DNA from: Fidelibacterota bacterium
GTDB taxonomy: Bacteria > Fidelibacterota > Marinisomatia > Marinisomatales > TCS55
NCBI GenBank assembly: GCA_014381755.1
Contig: JACNLB010000083.1
Location: 1 to 61,096, forward strand
Reading direction: 5' to 3'
Length of the DNA: 61,096 nucleotides
A program made the position numbers and the translations under genes. The notes beneath the pieces were generated by a model that was not told the DNA's origin, searched no databases, and saw nothing but the letters and a program-made list of their open reading frames with translations. Every line of letters starts with the position of its first letter. The stretch's first letter is position 1. Positions 47,868-57,384 of this stretch are shown here, in pieces.

Positions 47868-48949
47868 ATCAAACCTCGATCATTATAATATCTATATAAA
47901 ACTTCAGATGTATTATGTATATCATGATATTTAATAATCCATTCACGGCCTTTTTTTCTATGCTCCATGATCTTTGCCGGATTTGTTACTAATCCTTCCA
48001 ACGTTTCTTGTAGGCTGTCTCCATTTACATTTACAAAGGGGTGATCGGGAATAAATTCAACGTACTCATTCACTAGTTCTGTGACGCAACACAAACCCAT
48101 AGACAACGCTTCCACAGAATTCATACCATAACCCCAGCCGCCGCGGTTATGAACTTGATCGATTAATATATCGCATGACTGTTTAATCCTTTGACTTGTA
48201 GCATGGGGCATATTTTCAATCAACACAAATTCCACATTATCCTTTTCAGCTAATTCTTCACAGATGGGTATTATTGTTTCACTGCCCTTATAATAACGGT
48301 CTGTTGGACTGTGACATATTCTAATCGTCTCATTCATTTTGAAAAAAGGTTGGTGCTGTTTTGTGTCAAATGGTAAAAACAGGTATTGAATGTCCGAGTG
48401 TTTTTTTAATAAATCAAGTTCACTGGTTACGTTGAGGTTGCTGGCTTTATCTATAGCAGGAATAACGCCTCTGGTACGTAAATCCTGTCCATGATATGTG
48501 CATATAATCGGTTTCCCAGCTTCTTTCAATCTTTTCACAAAACGACCATCACGGTAAAATTCCAATCCCCAGTCCAAATGTATTATGTCATAATCCAACA
48601 AGTTGTATTCTTCAATTGCTTTTTCGACTTTGAAGCTCCACAACCAGTCACGAAATTGAAAGTACTTCTCTTCTAAAAATGAATTGGGTTTCCACATAGG
48701 AGGATAGCCTTCTTTTTCCTGGTAATCTCCTTTTCCTCCTCGTGTTAGTTTATAATATTGATGACGGCCTTTCATATACAATGGATTGGCTTTTACCAAC
48801 GGAAGATTTAGGCAAATTCCAGGATCATAATCGTGTTTTGTTGGATATAGGGTAATGAATGTGCATTCATTTCCCCGGGCTTCATGAGCCTGTTTCCAGA
48901 GACTTAATGTTCCAACTGTGTTTTCAGGGGCGATAATTAATATTTTCAT
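47864..48949 (-). CDS. GT-B fold glycosyltransferase-like protein
   Basis: A 361-residue protein with 'MKILIIAPENTVGTLSLWKQAHEARG' forming the N-terminal Rossmann half, and 'DILIDQVHNRGGWGYGMNSVEALSMGLCCVTE' as the donor-binding half. The latter matches the E-X7-E/GT4 C-terminal block in spirit ('G-NSVEAL-MG'). 'GKPIICTYHGQDLRTRG' is the usual acceptor-side segment. It is the first gene of a two-gene operon, divergent from the LtaS-like gene. It likely acts in synthesis of an exported polysaccharide or glycolipid. Confidence 0.82.
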   Translation of the reverse strand: MKILIIAPENTVGTLSLWKQAHEARGNECTFITLYPTKHDYDPGICLNLPLVKANPLYMKGRHQYYKLTRGGKGDYQEKEGYPPMWKPNSFLEEKYFQFRDWLWSFKVEKAIEEYNLLDYDIIHLDWGLEFYRDGRFVKRLKEAGKPIICTYHGQDLRTRGVIPAIDKASNLNVTSELDLLKKHSDIQYLFLPFDTKQHQPFFKMNETIRICHSPTDRYYKGSETIIPICEELAEKDNVEFVLIENMPHATSQRIKQSCDILIDQVHNRGGWGYGMNSVEALSMGLCCVTELVNEYVEFIPDHPFVNVNGDSLQETLEGLVTNPAKIMEHRKKGREWIIKYHDIHNTSEVLYRYYNDRGLI

Positions 48950-49024
48950 ATTTTACTATATTGATTCAGAATATAATCTGTAATGTCCAATAAAATTAAT
49001 ACACTTTAATGATATAATAATTCT

Positions 49025-50770
49025 ATGAAGCCGCAAAATATAATTCCTCAAATTATTACGTTATTTAAATCCACGTTTGAAAATGTGCATATAATTGGCC
49101 TTTTAGGAATAATTTTTACACATACGTTTTTTCTTATAGAAATTGTAGAATTTGTTGGGTTTAATTTTTTTCGCATTATTTTTTCAATCGTTGCTTTGAC
49201 AAATTTCAGTTTACTGCTCTTTTCCATTTTTCAGAATTACCGGCTACGAGTTTTTGGTACAACCGTCTATCTTTTAATACTATGGTCGAATGTACTCCAT
49301 TTTAGATACTTCGGTTCCACGATGCATCTTGGTACATTATTGAATATAGAATTTCTACCGGTTCTTGGATCACAAATAGTATATCTAATTCGATGGGTTG
49401 ATATTGTCTATTTATTATCATTAATTGCTGGAATCTTCTTTTTCAGAAAATCAAAGAAAACACATATCACTAATCGTATTTCTGCAATTTCATTTTTCGC
49501 CGGTGCGTGGCTGTTTTTACAAGTATTTCATTATTATGCATCAACACAAAGCCCGATTAACTCTGCCAAAAGATATAACGAACCATATACTCGGTGGGGT
49601 GTTTACAGTGAAATCCGTTTTGAAAGCCGTGATCATACAGGCAGTGTATTGTATTTTGGTTTTCTCTGGACATATGGTCTTGATTTATACAGAATTAATA
49701 AAAACCCCGGTGTTGGCGTTGAAATTCCCAAATCCAATTTTACAGTTACTATACCTGAAAATAAAAAAAGGAATATTATTGCCATTCAAGTCGAATCTCT
49801 TGATAACAATGTAATTCATCACACTGTAGACGGTAAACCTGTCATGCCTTTTTTACACCATTTAACACAGCAGTCAATATATTTTCCAAAAATATTTGCC
49901 CAGCACACTAGTGTAGGCGGTACATCCGATGCGGAGTTTTGTGTGCTTACTTCCCAATATCCTTTAGGCCATAAAGGCACATTTTTCGCTATTGGATTAG
50001 AAAAACTTCCTGCTATTCCCGTTATTATGAATAATAACGAATACATTACATTAGCATTTCATGGTAATAACGGTTCATTCTTTAATCGTAAACAGGGTTT
50101 ATTAAAACTTGGGTTTCAACAAACATATTTCAAAAATGATTTTATCATAAACAACCCTGACAAATGGCACGCTTTGAAGGATATGGATTTCTTACTTCAG
50201 GTTCAACAAAAGCTCGCTGATGTAGAGACTCCCTACTTTGCTTACATTCTTACATTAACCAGCCATACACCGTTTGACCTTATTGATGAGAACGATTATA
50301 TAAGTGATTTTCATACGGAAGATCCGATTGTGAAAAATTATCTGAATTCTATGGCTTATGTAGATACAGCTTTGGAAAAATTCATAACGACTATACAGCA
50401 AGTTGACCCCAATTCGCTTATCATTCTTTTTGGGGATCACTGCGCTAATATCAATGAACCAGAATATGCTTCCTACTCGATTAAAGGACTGGAGCCAATT
50501 CCTTTTTTCATATTGGATCCTATGAACCCATCACATAAAGTAATATCAGTTGCCGGAACAACCATTGATTTTGGACCAACATTGTTTGATTTCCTTGGAG
50601 TAGATATTCCAGAATTTTGGCAGGGAAAATCACTATTTGATGAACATAATAAAAATACATTCATTCTTAATTCACCGTACTATTTTGACACACAAAGTAA
50701 AATGCAAAAAATATCGGATCAGTCAGTTGATACAGAGGAAATGTACAGAATACAGAATTATATCTGGTAA
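49025..50770 (+). CDS. LtaS-like membrane phosphoglycerol transferase/sulfatase-fold enzyme
   Basis: A 581-residue protein with about five N-terminal membrane helices followed by an extracytoplasmic alkaline-phosphatase-superfamily domain. The first metal ligand Glu is in 'IIAIQVESLDN', the nucleophile is Thr300 in 'VGGTSDAEFCVL', and the later metal ligands are in 'LFGDHCAN' and 'THPFDL'-like 'SHTPFDL'. Relatives transfer phosphoglycerol or phosphoethanolamine onto glycolipids or periplasmic glucans. In a diderm the product would more likely be a decorated glycan than lipoteichoic acid. It is divergent from the GT pair and ends 3 bp from the convergent GT gene. Confidence 0.88.
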   Translation: MKPQNIIPQIITLFKSTFENVHIIGLLGIIFTHTFFLIEIVEFVGFNFFRIIFSIVALTNFSLLLFSIFQNYRLRVFGTTVYLLILWSNVLHFRYFGSTMHLGTLLNIEFLPVLGSQIVYLIRWVDIVYLLSLIAGIFFFRKSKKTHITNRISAISFFAGAWLFLQVFHYYASTQSPINSAKRYNEPYTRWGVYSEIRFESRDHTGSVLYFGFLWTYGLDLYRINKNPGVGVEIPKSNFTVTIPENKKRNIIAIQVESLDNNVIHHTVDGKPVMPFLHHLTQQSIYFPKIFAQHTSVGGTSDAEFCVLTSQYPLGHKGTFFAIGLEKLPAIPVIMNNNEYITLAFHGNNGSFFNRKQGLLKLGFQQTYFKNDFIINNPDKWHALKDMDFLLQVQQKLADVETPYFAYILTLTSHTPFDLIDENDYISDFHTEDPIVKNYLNSMAYVDTALEKFITTIQQVDPNSLIILFGDHCANINEPEYASYSIKGLEPIPFFILDPMNPSHKVISVAGTTIDFGPTLFDFLGVDIPEFWQGKSLFDEHNKNTFILNSPYYFDTQSKMQKISDQSVDTEEMYRIQNYIW

Positions 50771-50773
50771 AAA

Positions 50774-51880
50774 CTATTTGAGCAGGGTTGTGTAAATTTC
50801 AAACAATTGCTTTTCCTGAGCTTCCCAATAACATTTTTCAACAAAGGAATTGTAGCCATTGAACGTATACGTAGAATATGCTTCCCTGTTTTCAAACATG
50901 TTCATGATACCTTCAGCTAAGGCATGGTGAGAATCAGGTTCTACGCAAATACCACATTTGATACCATCAATATATTTTTTGGAAGGTGGCAAATCAAAAG
51001 AAACAATCGGCAGTTTACACGCACTATACTCAAACATCTTTATTACTATATTATTGCGGAATTTGTCAATATTATAAAAGGGTAAAAGGCCAACAGTACT
51101 TTGGGCTATTCTATTGGGAATTTCCAAATGAGGTATTGATGCAGAAATATTAATATTATCTGTTAAGCCATACTGTTCCAAAAGCTTGTGACTTAATTCT
51201 TCTTCAGTGGAGTAGGAAAAATGTCCCACTAAATCCAGATAAGCATCGGGATATTTTTCCGCAATTAATTTCATAGCTTCGATCATCAAAAACAAACCCC
51301 GTTCCTTGCGCAATTGTCCATGGTGAACACACGAAAAAGGTCTACGAGATACAGAATCTATATCAATGGAAAAAATATCCTGATTGGGATAATTGTAAAT
51401 CAGTGTACTTGGACCTTTAGCTTTGTAATAATCATACAACCAATCATCGCTGGCAATGAAATAATCCATTTGGGAAAGAAACCAATTTTCATATTGACGT
51501 ATCCCAAATCCCAGTAATTGAGGAATGGGTGGTGGTTTTCTTGAAAATTCTCTGTACATGGCACGCCAGTCTTCCGCAGGATCATAAATAATTTTTACAC
51601 TTGTGTAGGATTTGTATTTAACTGCGGGAGAAAGCAATAATGGTTCTGTGACCTGAATAATTTCCGGTTTTATCGTTTTGAGTTGTTCAAGTATCCATGA
51701 TGAATTACTGATCGGTGTTGTACTATCATTTCCTATAATTGCAACACCATCAATTTTTTCGGAAGAAACGCTAGGATTAATTATTGATACATCAGCTATT
51801 TTTTTCAATGATCTTGCCAGCTTATAATAAATACGATCATCGTATGGATTTGGATTCGAAGTTAAAAGACAGATTTTCAT
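50774..51880 (-). CDS. Glycosyltransferase, GT-B family
   Basis: A 368-residue protein from the ATG at 51880. The track's 52069 start adds 63 residues lying inside the flippase gene, and the 51880 ATG gives an ATGA overlap with it. The N-terminal half has 'ICLLTSNPNPYDDRIYYKLA' and 'IIYDPAEDWRAMYREF'. The C-terminal donor-binding half has 'SCVHHGQLRKERGLFLMIEAM', 'QSTVGLLPF' and 'IKMFEYSACKLPIVSFDLP', typical of GT4. It is the last gene of a three-gene operon with a FemAB-like protein and a flippase. Confidence 0.9.
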   Translation of the reverse strand: MKICLLTSNPNPYDDRIYYKLARSLKKIADVSIINPSVSSEKIDGVAIIGNDSTTPISNSSWILEQLKTIKPEIIQVTEPLLLSPAVKYKSYTSVKIIYDPAEDWRAMYREFSRKPPPIPQLLGFGIRQYENWFLSQMDYFIASDDWLYDYYKAKGPSTLIYNYPNQDIFSIDIDSVSRRPFSCVHHGQLRKERGLFLMIEAMKLIAEKYPDAYLDLVGHFSYSTEEELSHKLLEQYGLTDNINISASIPHLEIPNRIAQSTVGLLPFYNIDKFRNNIVIKMFEYSACKLPIVSFDLPPSKKYIDGIKCGICVEPDSHHALAEGIMNMFENREAYSTYTFNGYNSFVEKCYWEAQEKQLFEIYTTLLK

Positions 51881-53319
51881 TTTTTGAATTTGAATTTTGA
51901 TTGAATAAACTGTTTTTCGTTTGTTGTAAAAAATGGGGCAATCCACAACAGAATTGGATATAAGCCAATATTGATTAATCCAACAATCCAATATTCTCCG
52001 GAGAATTTCCAAACAATAAAAAGGATTCCTGAAATAATTGTAATGATTAGCACTCGCTTCCATTCCCACGTTAAAGGATAAAAGCGCTTGATGACATAAT
52101 ATTGTAAAACAACCATAACACTATAGCCAAGTAGCGTAGCCACTGCAGCCGATTTATATCCATATTTCGGTATGAGTATAAAATTTGCCGAAATGTTTAT
52201 GAGCGCAGCTATCCCGTTCAAAATTGGAATCCAACCATTTTTCTTTTTAATATATATCCCCGGGAGCTGCACAAGAAATACTCCTAGAAAAATATATGCA
52301 AGGAGCACTATCGGAACTATGCTCAGGCTATCCCAGTAAACGGGATTTATTACCGGACTACCACCGATGGGAATTTGAACCAAATATTCAATAAAGAATG
52401 ATAAAAAGAGAAAAAGAAAAGTGGTAACCAATAGAAAATAAGTTCCAGTTTGTGCAAACAATTGTGGCGCATCTTTTTTATCGGCTTGGCCTAAATAGTA
52501 AGGTTGCCAGGCAAATTTGAACGCCATAACGACGATCAGCATAAAAATTCCAAGTCGATAACTTGCGCTGTAAAGTCCAACAGCATTTTCATCAACCAGC
52601 CAATTAATCATATAACGGTCAATGAGTTCATTGAGGATACTGGCAAGGCCGGAAGGAATGTAGGGCAGGGCAAAAATGAACAACCCTTTCCACCATCCAG
52701 GGTTGAAACGAAATTCAATAGTTTTTATAATTTTGGGTACAATCAGTAAAAAAGTGATCCCTGATGCAATAAGATTGCTGATAAAGATATAATTAATGCT
52801 TAACTGCTGTATTCCTATCCACCAAATATTCAGACCCAAAACAATTATCACATGAGATAATTCCAGAAAGACAAAATGATATGGTTTATTCTCCAACCGC
52901 AGTAACACTTTCGGCAACGCAATTAACGTATCAAAAGCCAGTATCCCAATGGCAAGTTGAATAAGTTTAGTATACTTGATTCCGACCGTTAATGTGGCAA
53001 GATTTTGTGAAACAAAATACATAAGACTGCCCAACAGCAACGTTGACATGAGAAGCCAAATAAAGCTAGTGGAAAAAATAGTTTTTTTATTTTCTTCTGT
53101 TTTTTCCAGACCTTGAAAACGCATGTATGCCACGTCCATTCCATGAGTGAAAAGGATATTCGCAAACGCAATAAAAGCATAAATGAGTGAAACGACTCCA
53201 TATTCTTCCGGGGACAAACGATGTGTGTATAGGGGGAGTAAAAGAAAATTAATAAAACGTGTTATGAAATGACCGAAGCCATAAACAACACTTTGTTTTC
53301 CGAGTTGGATTAAAGACAT
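51877..53319 (-). CDS. Polysaccharide/lipid-linked oligosaccharide flippase (Wzx-like)
   Basis: Integral membrane protein of 480 residues with about 14 hydrophobic helices, of the MVF/polysaccharide-biosynthesis (Wzx/RfbX) type. The N-terminus 'QSVVYGFGHFITRFINFLLLPLYTHRLSPEEYGV' is the family's best marker, with 'LIDRYMINWLVDENAVGLYSASYRLG' in the middle. It should flip undecaprenyl-linked sugar units across the inner membrane. Its stop overlaps the GT gene, and the FemAB/GNAT gene lies 18 bp upstream, so it sits in the surface-glycan operon. Confidence 0.93.
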   Translation of the reverse strand: MSLIQLGKQSVVYGFGHFITRFINFLLLPLYTHRLSPEEYGVVSLIYAFIAFANILFTHGMDVAYMRFQGLEKTEENKKTIFSTSFIWLLMSTLLLGSLMYFVSQNLATLTVGIKYTKLIQLAIGILAFDTLIALPKVLLRLENKPYHFVFLELSHVIIVLGLNIWWIGIQQLSINYIFISNLIASGITFLLIVPKIIKTIEFRFNPGWWKGLFIFALPYIPSGLASILNELIDRYMINWLVDENAVGLYSASYRLGIFMLIVVMAFKFAWQPYYLGQADKKDAPQLFAQTGTYFLLVTTFLFLFLSFFIEYLVQIPIGGSPVINPVYWDSLSIVPIVLLAYIFLGVFLVQLPGIYIKKKNGWIPILNGIAALINISANFILIPKYGYKSAAVATLLGYSVMVVLQYYVIKRFYPLTWEWKRVLIITIISGILFIVWKFSGEYWIVGLINIGLYPILLWIAPFFTTNEKQFIQSKFKFKK

Positions 53320-53337
53320 AAAAATAAATTGAATTAT

Positions 53338-54300
53338 TTACAATTTGATTTCCAGTGTGTCCCGATATTGACCACTAGCACCAAAGTTTTCTTTAAAACG
53401 GGCTAATCCATAATTGGGTTCTTCGTTTACAGTAAAAATACCAAAATCAAATACACTAAATTTTTTCTGTATTGCCCATTCGAAAATTTTATAGAATAGT
53501 AAATTAATCGGACGAACTTCCTGGTAATTCTCGTCATGGCTAATGTAAAACGCCAATACCACATTGTCCGTTGCAATAAAGTTTACGACACCGGCAACCA
53601 TTTTCCCCTCTATGTATGCACCAAATAAATTGATTTTATCCGGAAATATTTCTTTAAGATATAATAGTTCAGCTAATGAATGTGTGGGCTTTACATCATG
53701 GCGAATACTCAAATTCTTTTCAAGAATTTCGTAAAAGGATGCAAAATCATCTGTTTGCTTTACGATCACTCCTGATTTTTCAGCTTTGCGGACAGCAGTG
53801 CGGTGGGTAGATTTAAACTTGGCTAAATTTTCATCTATGGATTTTTCAAGAAAAAGAATACTGGAAATTTCTCTTTTTGCATACTGAAATCCATTTTTCT
53901 GAAGTGCAAAATCTATATAATGAGAAAGACGTTTGCTGTAAATCGTGGGTGGTTGTGTTAATTTAATACCGTCGAAACCTTCCTTCTTCGAATATTCTAT
54001 TAACCGTTCTACCATTTCCAACGCATCTGCAAAAGCCAGATCCTCCGGTACCACAAACGAACCAACAGAAGCACCGGGATGAGATACCAATGTGCGGATG
54101 GATTCAGTTTCAATAAGCGCGGCTGGAAAAACACTAACTAATTTTTCTTTCTTATAAAACTCTAAACTATAATCATTAAACCGCTCCTCGGGATGATAGT
54201 TTAAAAATCGGCGTGTATGAAATAACGTGCCGTTATTTGCCGAGGAGACGAAGTTATCCCACGCAGGAGAATTGTTATTGAATCGTTTAACTGTTATCAT
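53338..54300 (-). CDS. FemAB/GNAT-fold acyltransferase-like protein
   Basis: A 320-residue protein with two tandem GNAT-like halves, typical of FemAB and of the 'acetyltransferase 6' (BioF2-like) families. 'NGTLFHTRRFLNYHPEERF' opens the first half; the second has 'VGVVNFIATDNVVLAFYISHDENYQEVRPINLLFYKIFEWAIQKKFSVFDFG', the segment most conserved in FemABX proteins. Relatives add amino acids to peptidoglycan or to sugar nucleotides, or act in exopolysaccharide modification. It is the first gene of the flippase-GT operon, so decoration of a glycan is the best guess. It is divergent from eno. Confidence 0.82.
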   Translation of the reverse strand: MITVKRFNNNSPAWDNFVSSANNGTLFHTRRFLNYHPEERFNDYSLEFYKKEKLVSVFPAALIETESIRTLVSHPGASVGSFVVPEDLAFADALEMVERLIEYSKKEGFDGIKLTQPPTIYSKRLSHYIDFALQKNGFQYAKREISSILFLEKSIDENLAKFKSTHRTAVRKAEKSGVIVKQTDDFASFYEILEKNLSIRHDVKPTHSLAELLYLKEIFPDKINLFGAYIEGKMVAGVVNFIATDNVVLAFYISHDENYQEVRPINLLFYKIFEWAIQKKFSVFDFGIFTVNEEPNYGLARFKENFGASGQYRDTLEIKL

Positions 54301-54417
54301 ACGAAAAATTCAAACGAAAATTAGGGGGAGATGTTTCCAGAAACAAATCCTGATTGATTTGCGTTTGCAACGATAAAATCAACTCTCTAACTTGTTTACC
54401 TGATAAAAGGATAATTC

Positions 54418-55698
54418 ATGTCGGATACTCATATAACACACATTCACGCCCGGGAAATACTGGATTCCCGCGGAAATCCAACCGTCGAAGTTGATTTACA
54501 ATTAAATGACGGAAGCTTTGGTCGGGCAGCTGTTCCTTCCGGGGCATCCACCGGAGAACACGAAGCGGTTGAATTACGCGATGGCGAAGATCGATACATG
54601 GGAAAAGGTACACAACAGGCCGTTCATAATGTAAATGAAACAATAGGACCAGTATTAAAGGGTCAAAATGCCTTGGACCAACGTAGAGTAGATCATCTAA
54701 TGATAGAATTAGATGGAACTGATAATAAATCCAAGCTTGGAGCAAATGCTCTTCTAGGAGTTTCCATGGCTGCCGCACGAGCTGCAGCAGACCATAAAGG
54801 GTTACCTCTGTTTCAATCATTGGGCGATGAGAATGCTTCGACCTTACCCATCCCCATGATGAATATTTTGAATGGAGGAAGCCATGCGGACAACAATGTA
54901 GATATCCAGGAATTCATGGTATTTCCTATTGGCGCAGAATCATTTTCGCAGGCATTGCAAATGGGGACTGAAATTTTCCACAATCTAAAATCTGTACTTA
55001 AAGCGAAAGGATTAAATACTGCTGTGGGAGATGAAGGCGGTTTTGCTCCTAACCTTCGCAGCAATGAAGAAGCAATAGAAGTTATTTTAGAGGCGATAGA
55101 AAAAACCGGTTATTCATCCGGGGAAGATATTTTTCTGGCATTGGATGTTGCTGCGAGTGAAATATATAATAATGGAGCATATCATTTAGATTCAGAAAAT
55201 AAAGTTTTATCTGCAGAAGAAATGGTTAGTTATTACAAAGACCTTTTGAATAAATATCCAATTGTATCTATTGAAGATGGTCTCGATGAAAATGATTGGG
55301 GCGGATGGCAGAAAATGAATGCTGAATTAGGTAACGGCACTCAAATTGTTGGTGATGATTTAACCGTTACTAACATACCCCGATTACAACGGGCTATTGA
55401 TGAAAAATCCATGAATGCGATTTTGATTAAATTAAATCAAATTGGTACGGTGAGTGAAACGATTGACACCATCGCTTTAGCCAAAGCCAATAATTATGGT
55501 ACAATTATTTCCCATCGTTCCGGTGAAACAGAAGATACAATCATTGCGGATTTTGCAGTGGCAATGAATGCTGGGCAAATTAAAACAGGATCCGCCTCCC
55601 GGACAGATCGGATCTGTAAATACAATCAACTTTTAAGAATTGAAGAAAAATTGGGGAATAGAGCACATTTTCCAGGGAATGAGGTTTTGGGAAAATAA
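54418..55698 (+). CDS. eno: Enolase
   Basis: Glycolytic 2-phosphoglycerate dehydratase, 426 residues. It shows '[17 protein letters not shown]', '[17 protein letters not shown]' with the mobile loop, metal ligands Asp in 'LALDVAASE', Glu in '[12 protein letters not shown]' and Asp in '[10 protein letters not shown]', catalytic Lys in '[13 protein letters not shown]', and the signature '[11 protein letters not shown]'. It is preceded by an AGGATAATTC-type weak ribosome-binding region and followed with a one-base overlap (TAATG) by the ftsB-like gene, a common bacterial pairing. Confidence 0.98.
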   Translation: MSDTHITHIHAREILDSRGNPTVEVDLQLNDGSFGRAAVPSGASTGEHEAVELRDGEDRYMGKGTQQAVHNVNETIGPVLKGQNALDQRRVDHLMIELDGTDNKSKLGANALLGVSMAAARAAADHKGLPLFQSLGDENASTLPIPMMNILNGGSHADNNVDIQEFMVFPIGAESFSQALQMGTEIFHNLKSVLKAKGLNTAVGDEGGFAPNLRSNEEAIEVILEAIEKTGYSSGEDIFLALDVAASEIYNNGAYHLDSENKVLSAEEMVSYYKDLLNKYPIVSIEDGLDENDWGGWQKMNAELGNGTQIVGDDLTVTNIPRLQRAIDEKSMNAILIKLNQIGTVSETIDTIALAKANNYGTIISHRSGETEDTIIADFAVAMNAGQIKTGSASRTDRICKYNQLLRIEEKLGNRAHFPGNEVLGK

Positions 55699-56048
55699 TG
55701 AGACGTTATTCCTCCATGCAACGCAAACGCAAGAAGCGCCCAAACCAAGCTCTTGAACTTCAAAAAAAACTGGTGCGTATCGTGTTAATTCTTGGTGCTA
55801 TAGTACTGTTAATCATTTTCTTTTTTGGAGATCACGGTGTTTATCAGCTTTATCGCTTACAACAAGAAAAATCTGAAATTCAGCAGGCTATTGTTGAATT
55901 GCGGGATGAGAAACTGAAATTGGAGGCTGAAAAAACACGCTTGGAAACAGACTTTGAATATATTGAGCAACTGGCTCGAGAAAAATACCGTATGGCAAAA
56001 CCAGGGGAAAAAGTGTTTAAGGTGGTTCCGAAAAATACGGGTGAGTGA
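55698..56048 (+). CDS. FtsB/DivIC-like septum formation initiator
   Basis: Bitopic division protein of 116 residues: basic cytoplasmic N-terminus ('RKRKKRPNQ'), one membrane helix ('IVLILGAIVLLIIFFFGD'), a coiled coil ('LQQEKSEIQQAIVELRDEKLKLEAEKTRLE'), and the family end block 'DFEYIEQLAREKYRMAKPGEKVFKVV'. It would bridge to FtsL/FtsQ in the divisome. Location right after eno is a well-known arrangement for ftsB. It is convergent with the 56071 gene, 22 bp apart. Confidence 0.92.
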   Translation: MRRYSSMQRKRKKRPNQALELQKKLVRIVLILGAIVLLIIFFFGDHGVYQLYRLQQEKSEIQQAIVELRDEKLKLEAEKTRLETDFEYIEQLAREKYRMAKPGEKVFKVVPKNTGE

Positions 56049-56070
56049 GCTGATTTTTGGTATCGAATTT

Positions 56071-56649
56071 TTAGAATCCTAAATTATAATATACTCGATC
56101 TCCATTTAATTTGCCGGTGCAGATCAATTCTACATTTTTTGGTTTTGATTTGAAATCATAAACCAATTCAGCTGTGACTGATGCATTAGGTTTAATAATC
56201 GCAAGACCTTGGTGCTTTCCTTCAAATGGATTTAGCTCGCCTTTATTTTCTCCCTTGCCAATAACTTTCACAAAAGCCATCGCTGAAAAATCTAGTTCTT
56301 TGTTCGCATGAGCATTTTTTATTTGAAGCGATATTTTTATCCTTTTCCCCTCTCGTGTTGATTTTAAAAGTGTGTATTTGGCATTATCCGCAATCTGTTC
56401 CACACCTGCGAAATGTGATACCCGACCTTCTTCAAGAGATTCAATTGGAATATAAAATTCAATTGTCGCTTTTATGAATTTCCCAGATTTATCTTTCTTC
56501 AGTTTTGTAACTTTTGTTCCGGGAAATAATTGTCCGATAGACAGCTTTTTAGATTCTTTAGGTGAAGAATATATTTCTGTTTTTTTGATTGTTTCTGTTT
56601 CTTGAGCCAAAATAAATATTGGTACAAGAATGATAAATATTTTTTTCAA
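56071..56649 (-). CDS. Exported protein of unknown function in the MotAB operon
   Basis: I do not recognise this 192-residue protein. It has a signal peptide ('FIILVPIFILAQE'), then an SH3-like start ('KKTEIYSSPKESKKLSIGQLFPGTKVTKLKKD') as in periplasmic cell-wall-binding modules, and a beta-rich C-terminal half ending 'VYYNLGF', somewhat like an immunoglobulin-type fold. The gene starts 6 bp after the MotB-like stop, so it is co-transcribed as the third gene. A stator or cell-wall anchoring partner is possible, but only its position supports this. Confidence 0.72.
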   Translation of the reverse strand: MKKIFIILVPIFILAQETETIKKTEIYSSPKESKKLSIGQLFPGTKVTKLKKDKSGKFIKATIEFYIPIESLEEGRVSHFAGVEQIADNAKYTLLKSTREGKRIKISLQIKNAHANKELDFSAMAFVKVIGKGENKGELNPFEGKHQGLAIIKPNASVTAELVYDFKSKPKNVELICTGKLNGDRVYYNLGF

Positions 56650-56655
56650 ATTGGA

Positions 56656-57381
56656 TTAAAGTGTTAGAGTATTTGTTTTTATAAAAGCATCCAGATAAAT
56701 TTCTACTCTTCGATTTTTTGCTCTAGCTTCATTAACGTCTAATCGGTTTTTCCCAACTGTATTCATATTAACAACCGGGCGATATTCTCCGTAACCCATT
56801 GCAGAAAATTTATTTTCCGGTATTCGAGAAAATTCGCTCAATAATTTTACAATATTGAGTGCGCGAGCAGTTGATAAATCCCAGTTACTTACAAAATTCT
56901 TATTACTAGGAAGGGGTAAATCATCCGTATGTCCTTCACATCTAATTTCTACATTCAAAAAACCCCCTCGTTTTTCGATAGCTACTAGCAATTTATCATA
57001 TTTTGGATCGTCATCTACATTTAATACCTTTGACACGCGTATAATACCACCTATTTGCTGTAATAGTGGATAAACCATTTTTTGTACTTCAGCATCCATC
57101 GATTGGAACAGTTTACCGCTGGCCATGGTTATTTTCACCCCTTTTGTCACCCGCTCCACTGCCACGTAAGACGATTCCACACTTTCCTTGAGTTCTTCGT
57201 ATGTTTCGTCCAAAAGTAAGTTAATGACGCGGTCAATGTGCTTTTCTGCATCATTCAAAATAACCAGCAGCAAAATAAAAAACGTTAAAAGTAATGTAAC
57301 CATATCTGCATATGTCATTGCCCATGCAGTGCTTTTTGCCCGTGCTTCTTCAGCAGAGACAGCAATCGATTTTTGTACCAT
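56656..57381 (-). CDS. motB: MotB-like stator protein with OmpA domain
   Basis: A 241-residue proton- or sodium-channel subunit. The single membrane helix carries the essential aspartate (Asp26) in 'AWAMTYADMVTLLLTFFILL'. A plug/linker follows, and the periplasmic OmpA-like peptidoglycan-binding domain includes 'CEGHTDDLPLPS', 'STARALNIVKLL' and 'NRRVEIYLDA'. It is 3 bp after the MotA-like gene. No flagellar genes are in the window, so it could power a flagellum encoded elsewhere or another motility or trafficking machine. Confidence 0.9.
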   Translation of the reverse strand: MVQKSIAVSAEEARAKSTAWAMTYADMVTLLLTFFILLLVILNDAEKHIDRVINLLLDETYEELKESVESSYVAVERVTKGVKITMASGKLFQSMDAEVQKMVYPLLQQIGGIIRVSKVLNVDDDPKYDKLLVAIEKRGGFLNVEIRCEGHTDDLPLPSNKNFVSNWDLSTARALNIVKLLSEFSRIPENKFSAMGYGEYRPVVNMNTVGKNRLDVNEARAKNRRVEIYLDAFIKTNTLTL

Positions 57382-57384
57382 GGA

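Noticed and set aside
51881-52069. N-terminal extension of the GT-B gene at 50774-51880
   Set aside because: The extra 63 residues overlap the flippase gene, lack family similarity, and an ATGA-coupled ATG fits better.
54416-54820. 134-aa minus-strand ORF opposite eno
   Set aside because: Antisense shadow over the conserved enolase N-terminus.
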